A stretch of DNA of 12,092 bases from Smittium mucronatum (taxonomy: Eukaryota > Kickxellomycota > Harpellomycetes > Harpellales > Legeriomycetaceae): NCBI GenBank assembly GCA_001953115.1, contig LSSL01003568.1, positions 1 through 12,092 on the forward strand. The letters run 5' to 3'. Of the stretch, positions 1-7,821 are shown one piece after another. Both the position numbers and the translations under genes were made by a program. The notes under the pieces are model-generated. The model worked only from the letters and a program-made list of their open reading frames with translations. It was not told where the DNA came from and did no database searches. Numbering within the stretch: the first letter of the stretch is position 1; each line of letters opens with the position of its first letter.

Positions 1-656
1 CTTCCCGCCGCTGTACCCCCTCATCTACCACAATATCAGTGCGGAAATCGGGGTGGGCGATCAGAAATCGGTGCTTGATCTGTTCCGCCTGTGGCTGGCT
101 GTTGCTGGCGTGCTGGTGTTCAATGTCGTTAGTTGCCTCTTGCTCCTTGTTGTGTCGCCCAAGAACTTGTCTCCAGCTGGCGATTTCATATGGAGTATTG
201 TGTATGTCCTCTTTATTGTGCCTACTAGTTTCTTCTTGTGGTACCGGCCCATCTACAACGCGTACATGAAGGACAGTGCTTTGCTCTACTGTAAGTCCAT
301 CCACCTCCCCCCCCTCATCACTTTTTCTTTTCTCATGACTTTTCTTGCTTTTGTTAGTCATCTTTTTTGTGTTCAACTCGTTTAATGTCCTGTATTTCGC
401 CTACATGTGTATCGGCTTCACTGGAACTGGTTCCGCCGGCCTCGTAAATATGATCCACGCGATTTCCAATGCGAATGTCGTTAACACTGTCTTTTGCGCA
501 ATCACTACCGCCATGCTCTTCTTTGTCTTGATTTCAAACATTTTCTTGCTAAAAAAGACCTACCGCCACTACAAAACACGAGGCCATTCCTTCAGCGAAG
601 CCAAAAACCAGGCTTATGTCGGGTTTGCCTCAAGAGCCGTCTCCTCTCAAACATAA
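1..656 (+). CDS. SCAMP: Secretory carrier membrane protein (SCAMP), 5'-truncated, two exons
   Basis: SCAMPs are four-pass membrane proteins of the trans-Golgi, endosomes and secretory vesicles, acting in vesicle recycling and fusion. Exon 1 (1-290, first full codon at 2) and exon 2 (358-656) join in phase 1 to give 195 residues ending at TAA 654-656. The visible start (PPLYPLIYHNI) matches the segment just before TM1 in SCAMPs. Hydrophobic segments lie at about residues 30-51, 61-80, 97-116 and 138-161. WYRPIY (80-85), between TM2 and TM3, is the family hallmark 'E peptide'. The short basic tail after TM4 (KKTYRHYKTRG, then HSFSEAK) also fits. Full SCAMPs are about 300-350 residues, so the cytosolic N-terminal region that often carries NPF motifs and a coiled coil is off the window. 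The exons are near 50% GC, the richest in the window. Family assignment is secure; the intron joins the two frames exactly within the family pattern. Confidence 0.93.
291..357 (+). other. Spliceosomal intron in the SCAMP gene
   Basis: This is a 67-nt GT-AG intron with donor GTAAGT at 291-296 and acceptor TTAG ending at 357. A strong pyrimidine tract runs through most of it (C-run near 302-315, T-rich 321-355). Removing it splits one codon after its first base (T290 + TC358-359 = Phe) and links TM2/E-peptide directly to TM3 in the right register. Without splicing, the exon 1 frame runs to a stop near 385 and loses TM3 and TM4. A candidate branch point lies around CTCATGAC (332-339), but this is not certain. 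Confidence 0.9.
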
Positions 657-827
657 TCTGCCTTCCCAATTCTTTACTCCCTCTTTAATTATTTTTATTT
701 TTAAAATCACTAATCAATCAACAAAAAATTCTTTGCTTTTATTGTTCTAATACTAATTCTGTGCAAATAAACTATTAATCAAAGTATACCCAAATACCTC
801 TTTTTCTTTTTAATCTTTGTGCCTTTA
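657..827. other. Convergent intergenic spacer
   Basis: This 171-bp AT-rich spacer separates the stop codons of the two converging genes. It must hold the 3' ends of both transcripts. It contains the forward AATAAA at 766-771 and, for the minus strand, a second possible signal (TTTATT on the plus strand at 694-699). There is no sign of a gene in it. Confidence 0.7.
766..771 (+). promoter_or_regulatory. Polyadenylation signal of the SCAMP gene
   Basis: A canonical AATAAA lies 110 nt after the SCAMP stop codon, in AT-rich DNA. Cleavage would fall about 10-30 nt downstream, near 780-800, just short of the 3' end of the opposing gene. In such AT-rich DNA the hexamer can occur by chance, so position is the main support. 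Confidence 0.5.
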
Positions 828-829
828 TT
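824..829 (-). promoter_or_regulatory. Polyadenylation signal overlapping the lectin stop codon
   Basis: Read on the minus strand, CTATAATAAAGG contains the last codon CTA, the stop TAA (830-828) and an AATAAA that starts on the second base of that stop. The 3' UTR would then be only some tens of bases, ending near plus-strand 795-815, almost touching the predicted SCAMP 3' end. Confidence 0.55.
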
Positions 830-2579
830 ATAGCTCATCTTTCTTGTTTTCTTTATTTTCCTTTGTATCTTTATCGTCGCTAATACCTTTGATTAGTTCT
901 TTATTAACTGCTTTTTGGTACTTTAGTACACTATCCAGGAGTTCGTCAAGCGGATCAGACCCCTTTTCAGTCCCTTTATTCTTGTCAGGATTTTCATCAA
1001 GTGTATCACCAGAAACAGTCTCTTTTTGGTCGATATTCGCCTTATTTAGTTCCTCCATGCTCAATCCCAACTCTTTAAGCATTGCATTCACAAGATTTTG
1101 TATTTCATTCTCGTCGCTGTCTGAACTGCTCGAATCGCCTTTTAGTTGGTTTTCATTAATTTTTATTATGTTTATGATTTTATCAGTTAATGTGTTTATC
1201 TTACCTGCATTTTTATCATCCGGGCTTTCGGCTCCTTTTGGCTTTAATCCCAGACCGCGCTTGGTATTTTTGGTTGGCAGTAGAATTGAATCCGATCCAT
1301 CATACCCGGCTACCTCCAATTTGCCATCTTTATTTAATTTAATGATTTTAAGCTTTTTTCCCCCAGAACTCAGCAACTTATCAACTAGATCTTGTTGTTT
1401 TTTTTCTACTTCAGAATCACTTGTTTTGGTTTTTTTATCATTGCTGGGATCTTTTGTCTTTGACTCCAAAAGTTGGGTTATTGATGAGTTTTTTCCAAGA
1501 GCCTTCATACTGTGATATTCGTCATACGCTGTTTCATTAAGAATTGACCAGCATTTTATTGGAAGATCTGTTGATGAAAGAGGGTCAAAGAAACTTTCGT
1601 GCTTGCAGAGATTTTTGGAGTGAATCACAATAAGATATTTGCATGTGGATACTTCTGACACTTGGTATATAATGTCTGAATTAGACCTACCACATTGGTA
1701 CCGAACTTCAATCGATCGCGGCTTTTCCGTCACCTCGCATGTTGTGCCGTCACTCCAAAGCTGCGATATATACATTTTGCGGTTTATACGTCTTAGCGAT
1801 GTTTTTTCAAGTTGGTAGCGTATATTGGGCTGAAGTTCATACATTTTTTGGGTATCTGTTAATTGGTCTGGGTTTTCATTAGTTGATTTGGAAACTCCAT
1901 TTAGATCGCCGTCTTTATTCGGACTTGCATCCACTATCCCAGAAAACTTACCAAGATAGTACTCCATAGATAGGGGCGGTGATTCGCTATTAACATTTTT
2001 GGGTGGAAGACTATAAAATTGTCTGACATACTTCTTTGGACAATATTCATATTTCCAAAATGTCGTTGAGTAGATCATACAGTTACTACCCATTTCCTCT
2101 ATCGCCAATAAAGCCTTCCCGATAAGTTTCTGTTTGTCTTCTTCAGTAAGCTCGGTTTCCGACTTGGGAGGTTCAAGCAAGGTTTCATTTAAATGTGGAA
2201 TAGAGCATAAGAAATTCATTTTTTTAGGAACTGCTGTTTTGAAAATATGTCCGGAATATGTAACTAGTTGATCAGCTCTAGAATCTTGCTGTGGCATCTG
2301 GTTAAGCTCGTGTGTACTGTTGTCTTGTGTAACATTCAGGAAATTGTGCTCCTTATTAAAATGTCTGATTTGTTTTATCAGATATGGAATATCGTCCTCT
2401 TTCACTGGTTCTGGCATATATTGAATGCTGCTTTTAGGAAATTCAAACAAATCTTCTAAAAGTTGTGCTTGGTATGCCTCAGCCCCATTTACATCATCAT
2501 TATTCCCCTCTTCATTTGAAAAGCAAAAAGATAATGTAGATAGCACCGCTAAAAACAATGAAAATTTATACCTGTACAT
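828..2579 (-). CDS. YOS9: OS-9/Yos9-type ER lectin, MRH domain, KDEL C-terminus
   Basis: This is an ER-lumenal lectin expected to recognise trimmed mannose glycans on misfolded glycoproteins and hand them to the Hrd1/Hrd3 ubiquitin ligase for ER-associated degradation. I start it at the ATG at 2579 (583 aa, G at -3); the frame stays open to 2621, but only a TTG is available there. Residues 1-21 form a signal peptide: basic YRYK, hydrophobic core, C-F-S at -3 to -1. The conserved N-terminal box includes YSGHIF and FLCSIP (108-127). The MRH domain spans about 165-327, with cysteines 167/180, 281/313 and 296/325 as likely disulphides. OS-9's sugar contacts Gln130, Arg188, Glu212 and Tyr218 correspond to Q187, R288, E309 and Y315 with matching local spacing. 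OS-9's WW pair is F174-W175 here. About 100 residues separate C180 from C281, including a hydrophilic insert. Five N-X-S/T sequons occur (N82, 87, 131, 348, 364). Residues 365-579 are charged low-complexity sequence before KDEL (580-583). No intron is seen. Confidence 0.93.
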   Translation of the reverse strand: MYRYKFSLFLAVLSTLSFCFSNEEGNNDDVNGAEAYQAQLLEDLFEFPKSSIQYMPEPVKEDDIPYLIKQIRHFNKEHNFLNVTQDNSTHELNQMPQQDSRADQLVTYSGHIFKTAVPKKMNFLCSIPHLNETLLEPPKSETELTEEDKQKLIGKALLAIEEMGSNCMIYSTTFWKYEYCPKKYVRQFYSLPPKNVNSESPPLSMEYYLGKFSGIVDASPNKDGDLNGVSKSTNENPDQLTDTQKMYELQPNIRYQLEKTSLRRINRKMYISQLWSDGTTCEVTEKPRSIEVRYQCGRSNSDIIYQVSEVSTCKYLIVIHSKNLCKHESFFDPLSSTDLPIKCWSILNETAYDEYHSMKALGKNSSITQLLESKTKDPSNDKKTKTSDSEVEKKQQDLVDKLLSSGGKKLKIIKLNKDGKLEVAGYDGSDSILLPTKNTKRGLGLKPKGAESPDDKNAGKINTLTDKIINIIKINENQLKGDSSSSDSDENEIQNLVNAMLKELGLSMEELNKANIDQKETVSGDTLDENPDKNKGTEKGSDPLDELLDSVLKYQKAVNKELIKGISDDKDTKENKENKKDEL

Positions 2580-2834
2580 TTCGCAGTTTAGAAAAAAAAA
2601 TCTTTTCAATTTAATAACCAAACTGGCTAAAGTTTGATTCCGTGTTATAATTTCGTTGAAATAATGCAGCTAAAATAATGGTTAATTTCTGGGTAAAGAA
2701 AGTAGATGAATACGGAAGATCAATCGTTTGTACTGTTGTTGTTTGAGAGAACAGGAAATTGCTTAAAAGATGCCTTTTTTATGATAATTGCAATTCAAAG
2801 AGAAATCAGGAAGCAAGAATTAGAGTAACCTAAT
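2580..2834. other. Upstream region of the lectin gene
   Basis: This is non-coding sequence just 5' of the minus-strand lectin start codon, so it should hold the promoter and 5' UTR. On the minus strand a T-run (plus-strand A-run 2592-2600) lies 12 nt upstream of the ATG. I see no convincing TATA box or defined regulatory motif, and no gene on either strand. Confidence 0.5.
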
Positions 2835-3086
2835 GTGTTAGTACAAAGATCCAGACGATTTATAATCAAAGCTGTAAATAATAAGACTTTAGTGAATCTG
2901 CCAACCGAACTTTTGCTTATATTGCTTTTGCCTACAATTCTATGGTGTCTCTTTTCTTGCCAGTCTTCTCCTAAATCGTTTTATAACTGGTTTGGTCTCT
3001 TTAGTCCCTATCCACAAAAAAAATGTGCAGCCATTCCATTGGCTACGCTTTCAACACATTATATATTTATTCCTAACCTGAGGTAA
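2835..3086 (+). pseudogene. Possible gene relic or orphan exon, weakly F-box-like
   Basis: The frame is stop-free from 2829 to the TAA at 3084-3086 but has no ATG anywhere; the only possible start codons are non-ATG. It is about 35% GC, well above the desert to its right. Near 2895-2960 it reads NLPTELLLIL followed by LPTILWCLFSC, which resembles the LPxELLxxI...LP...L..L..VC pattern of an F-box, but two or more residues are missing and no downstream domain is recognisable. It could be an internal exon: a possible acceptor TTAG ends at 2841 and a donor-like AG/GTAAAA sits at 3081-3088. Alternatively it could be a 3' exon, as an AATAAA occurs at 3095-3100, eight bases after the stop. Chance remains a real alternative. 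Confidence 0.18.
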
Positions 3087-5984
3087 AACTGACCAATAAA
3101 TATCATAGATCATGTTTTCATAGGCTAGTATCTTCTCGAATTAAAACTATCGTTTACCACAAAACCGCATATTATTTTATTTGTTTTACCAAACTTGATG
3201 AGTTTAATTTGTCCAATAAACTTTTTAAATTATTTCTATTTAGCTGAATTTATTTTTTGAATTTAAGCATATTAAAACTATTTTAACTGTGAATCTGTAA
3301 ACTGGTTGTAAAGTTCAATGTTTCTTCTTTCTTCATATTTTTAAACAGGAAGCTAACATAACGGATAACACAATAGAATCCCTAAAACATGTCCTCATTC
3401 AGGCTTTTTCTTCCAAGTCAATATCTCGAAGAGTAAAATAAATTAAAAATTCAGAATCAAAGTAAAGGAAGTTTTTTTTCTTTAAACGATATTTCTGTAA
3501 AACTATAGATTTTTCCCTATATATATCATTGTTATAAATTCAAACTCAAAATGAAGGGGAAAAAAATTGTTTTAATTTTTCCACAGATTAATAGTCTATA
3601 AAAAGGTATTTTGTGGTTTTCATTTGGTGCTTTAGTGATTTATTTTAATTTTTTTTTTTTCGGAATTTTATTTGAAGTTTATTTATCAAGTTCAAATTAA
3701 TTTAAATTTAAATGATATTAATTACACTTATAAATTGATCTTAAATCGGGCTTGATCAAACTTATTTACTTTTATAAGTACAGCCATGTATTTATTGTTA
3801 TTATTTTTCTTTTGGTTATAATATAATAATTTTTATATATAGTCAATTGTTTTGATTTTTTAATAAAATTTTGAGAAGAGCTATTATTTAAATTTTTAAT
3901 TTGATACTAATTACTTACTTCATATAAATTATTTTGTACAGTTATTTACTGTTTATAATTTTATTTTTTAATTTCTCGAAAACTGAATGCTGACCTTTGA
4001 GTATTCATTAAATCGTAATTCAGCTCCCATATAAATAATAATCATATTAAAATTATTTTAAATGCTTTCAAGTTACTCATTTAAACTTTTTTTAACGGCA
4101 GGCTATTTCATGCTATTTATACAGCCAGCATTTATAAATATTTCATTTCACTTTTTTTATCTATAATACACTTAATATTATTAAACTGAATTAATCAAGT
4201 TTTTCAAAAATTATAAATTTTATTGTGTAGAATTATTGAAATTTTATTGATTATTTTATTCTGTAAAAAATCTAATTTACTAAAATTGACATAAATTTTA
4301 GTATAAATTTTTATTTTACTGATAATTTCATGAAAATAAATCAACTTTTTATTTAAATCGATATTAGAAAATTGTTTTTTGTTTTTTTTTGCTCTATTTT
4401 AGATTTCTGTTTATTCTTTTTTATTTGAATATTTCAGATTTAATATATTAATGTATCATAATTTATTTAGTTGATTTAAATTTTATTAATTTTATACGTA
4501 TTAAAAAAAACTATCCAAATTAGGACCCAATATTATTTAAAAAGAGGTTTTATATGAAAAAGTGTCCAATAAAGCTTTCAGATATAAATCAAATTACTTA
4601 TAATAATTTTTAGCCTATAATGGATTTAATATCATCAGTAGGTTTCTTCCCTATCAATACTATATTTATCTGTCAAATTATTTTTGTATATTTGATTCAA
4701 CTGAAATTTAAAATTTCTGAATAATTCGAATTCCAATACTAATTTTAATATTTGATGTTGAAAAAAGAACACTTTATTATTTTGATAAAACGGATGAAAA
4801 TTACATGAAATTTCATTAATATAACTCAACTTGGGGCTATATTTTTTTCAAAATAGGTAATATAATAATTTTTACAAATAAAATAGGTTTTTAGAAAAAA
4901 ATTAAGAGTAAAACTACAAATTGCTCTTTTAGTTTTAGATAATTTGTAATTATTTATCTGGATGAATAATTATAACTTTTGATATGAAAAATGAGGGAAA
5001 ATGAAGTTATAAAAAGTCGATATTCTATTCATATTAAATCCACCATTTTTAACATTCGAGCTATTTTCTCCCAATAAAAAAAAACGAATAATCAATAATT
5101 AATAAAAAATTACGAAAATTATTGGGATTTTTTTTGTTTACATATTTTTATATATTATTTTATTAGCAATATATTTTATATGCTAATTGGAAATTAAATT
5201 TTAATTTTAAAAATATGTTTGAATTTATTTCATTTCATTTAAATATTATAAAAGTATATATTATAATTTATTAAATGTATTTAACTTTCAATCATGAGAA
5301 TTTAAAAATAAACTAGTATAAAATTGATTTATTTTAAATTATATTTGCATCGGATTTCGAAAACATTATTTACTTACTTTTGAGTTCTATCAAACGTATT
5401 GATTGTATATTTATGATTATTTCATGTAAAAAACATTTAAAATGATTAATAATAAAATATTGTAAATTTTTTTTTTTCTCTAAAACAAAACTCAAATAAT
5501 ATTTTTAAAAAAATTGTAAATTTTCACAAAAATTTTTTTTCCATCTTAGTCACATTTATTCAGAATAAAATCATAATGCTAAAATATTTATTGTTTTATA
5601 GTTCAACAATTATTATTTGATAAGATTAATTAATCTGCTATTTTGCTTTTTTCATTGGTTTTAAATATCGAATATTACTAATTATTTTTAAAAAAAACAC
5701 ACATTGGCTTTAAAATCTTCAAAAAGCGTCGTAAGAATAATTTTTAATATTTTATAATTTTTTTGACTCTTATCGATTAGAATTTTAGCAAATTAACGGA
5801 TTAATGAGAGTTCGAAAATAAAATATCAAATTTAAGCTATAAATAATATTAAAATTATATTCGCGGGAGAAATTTAATTTTTTTATAATTTATCAATTTA
5901 GATCTAACAATATTTTATCGAAAATCCTATATTTACAGAAAATCACCTAATCCAATATAATTTACTTTCATCCCTTATAAATTT

Positions 5985-6006
5985 TTCAATTATTCAATTA
6001 TTCAAT
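5985..6006. repeat. Short tandem repeat, 8-bp unit TTCAATTA
   Basis: Two perfect copies (5985-5992, 5993-6000) and a third partial copy (6001-6006) of TTCAATTA lie head to tail. This is a small array of the kind replication slippage makes in AT-rich DNA. No function is implied. Confidence 0.6.
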
Positions 6007-6103
6007 ATTTTTATTCATTAAAAAAGTACATCAAATTTAAAAAAAATAGATAATATACAGTTTTTTTTTGAACTATTGGAACTTTTCGCAAAGCATTTTA
6101 CTA

Positions 6104-6125
6104 ATTAATTTGAATTCAAATTAAT
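6104..6125. repeat. Perfect 22-bp palindrome centred on GAATTC
   Basis: Left arm ATTAATTTGAA (6104-6114) is followed directly by its exact reverse complement TTCAAATTAAT (6115-6125), with no spacer. A palindrome with 11-bp arms is longer than expected at most sites even in AT-rich DNA, though one in about 9 kb is not extreme. It could be a dimeric protein-binding site or a chance structure. Confidence 0.6.
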
Positions 6126-7289
6126 ATAAAATTTAATCACAGTATGTTTTACACAGAATTATATAAGTCAATTTTAATATTTTTTATTATATTTTTCAAA
6201 GAAAAATTTATGAATTTTGTATATTGAAATTCCAAATTATTATAAAAAAATGCTTCAGCTTTTAATGGTTTATATTTTTTTTATATTTTTTTTTCTAAAA
6301 GGCGGAGTTTTTTTTTATAGAATTTGATGGATAATAATTCATTATTAAATTAGATTAAAAGAAAAAGATAATTAGTTAAATAAGTTTTTGATATATTAAG
6401 AATTTTAAATATCATAGATTTTTGGTATTTTATTTTTATTTTTAAGCATAAATTATTTTATTGGGGTTTATTTATTTATTTTTGAATATTAGCAATTATT
6501 ATTCATAGAGCTTTGATTTTATTAAAGGATGATTTTTTTTTTTTATAATAAATTTATTTTTCGTTTTACAAATAATAGAATTTCCCGATAAATTTAAAGC
6601 TTTTAGCTAACTATAAAAATGTCAAAATATCTTTTTATATCCTTTAATTAAAAGATAATGCCATTTATTACATTTTACATATGATTTATTTCATTCAAAT
6701 ATATTCTTAAACTGCATAATAGCTCATAATTATAAACAATTTCTGATTCAGAAAAAGCTGTTATAATTGATGTATACATATTAAAATCAATTATTTAATA
6801 TCTTATTGTATTAATTTTTATAAAAATATCTGGAAGGTTTTTTGAAACCGGTTACCAGTATTTTTTATACCTGAATATTTTTTTAAATTAAAAACCCTCT
6901 TTATATATTTCTAAAATATCTATCAAAAAAATTGGTATCTGTTAGAAATTATATTTACCTCATAAGGAAAACTTTATAATCTTTTCTGTGATCAAATAAC
7001 TTTTATATAATCGGTATAAATACCAATAAAATTATTTTTCATCAATTAAATCGCAAAATTTATATTTTAATGTTTAAAAATTTTCCAAACTTGAATAATT
7101 TTACTAACATCGAACAGAGCTAATGAAAAATTGGCCTTTTTATTTTTATCAAAATTTTGATTTTTTTTTTTTTGAAAATTTTAAATATTAAAAAATATTA
7201 AAATATGGTTTTTTCGTAGAAATTTATTATCTATTTCCAAATTTAATATTAATAAAGCTAGAAATAACTGAAAATTAGCTTTACCTCCA

Positions 7290-7311
7290 ATATATATATA
7301 TATATATATAT
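7290..7311. repeat. AT dinucleotide microsatellite
   Basis: An uninterrupted alternating AT run of 22 bases (7290-7311) lies between CCA and TTGTG. It is a simple microsatellite in non-coding DNA, likely to vary in length. Confidence 0.9.
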
Positions 7312-7769
7312 TTGTGATTAAATATTTTTCAGTATACTTTTTAATGATACAAAATCTTCAAATGCTGTTTTTTTTTTTCCCAATTATAATTACGGGGAGA
7401 AATAAATTTTTCTGTATAGATCACTACTTATTTTTTTTCATTTGTTATCCATATAAGAGTTGTGAATATATTGAATATGTTTTTTGCATATAAAAAATCC
7501 TTATTAATTATGTAACTATCTCCCTTATAGAATATTGATTAAAATTGTATTTATTTTCGAATAAAAAAGCAATAATATCATTAATTAATACACCATTTAC
7601 AGGAAAAAATAACAACAAAATAAATTTCTTATTGAAAATTTTAGCACTAAGAAAAAAACCACTTATTAGGAAACATAAAGTTTTTAAAATGATAAATAGT
7701 CTTAAGAGGCTCTTTTTTTGTGATTTTTTGGTTTTACATATCATCTATACTTAAATATAAAAAAAATGG

Positions 7770-7821
7770 GCTCCCAACTTCATAACTTAAAGTTATTTGA
7801 AGTGATATTTCATATGGGAGC
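7770..7821. repeat. Long bulged inverted repeat (hairpin)
   Basis: GCTCCCA (7770-7776) runs directly into ACTTC (7777-7781) and ATAACTT (7782-7788). These pair with AAGTTAT (7790-7796), GAAGT (7799-7803) and TGGGAGC (7815-7821). That is 19 base pairs in three blocks around one unpaired A at 7789, with a 2-nt bulge (7797-7798) and an 11-nt bulge (7804-7814), all on the 3' side. The outer block is GC-rich against a strongly AT background. It could be a structured RNA element, a terminal-repeat remnant of a small transposon, or chance. Confidence 0.6.

Larger units (their letters stand above)
3100..6480. other. AT-rich gene desert, left part
   Basis: No supportable gene is present on either strand. 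Composition falls quickly after about 3.1-3.5 kb; sampled 60-base lines have 8-22% GC. The stretch is dominated by T- and A-runs (for example 12 T at 3649-3660) and short AT words. The only open frame of note (4635-4829, minus) is 64 codons of Asn/Phe/Ile/Lys-rich sequence, as expected from composition. Local structure consists of an 8-bp tandem repeat near 5985 and a palindrome at 6104-6125. Confidence 0.75.

Noticed and set aside
39..269. Alternative plus- and minus-strand frames over SCAMP exon 1
   Set aside because: Only the frame starting at position 2 matches SCAMP and joins to exon 2; the others are shadows.
817..1515. Ser/Phe-rich 232-codon plus-strand frame inside the lectin gene
   Set aside because: It is the antisense shadow of the acidic, Lys/Asp/Ser-rich C-terminal half of the lectin; composition explains it and it has no family resemblance.
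2580..2621. Upstream extension of the lectin frame by 14 residues
   Set aside because: It would have to start at TTG; the ATG at 2579 gives a textbook signal peptide and has a purine at -3.
2268..2637. Short plus-strand frames over the 5' part of the lectin
   Set aside because: They are antisense to conserved, clearly coding sequence and lack motifs.
4635..4829. 64-codon minus-strand frame
   Set aside because: Amino acids are those expected of AT-rich random DNA (Asn, Phe, Ile, Lys, Tyr), with no motif, splice context or composition change.
7508..7754. Overlapping open frames on both strands
   Set aside because: Being open on both strands over 200 nt is mildly unusual, but the plus frame lacks an ATG, the minus frame is Phe/Ile/Lys/Asn-rich, and no domain is visible.
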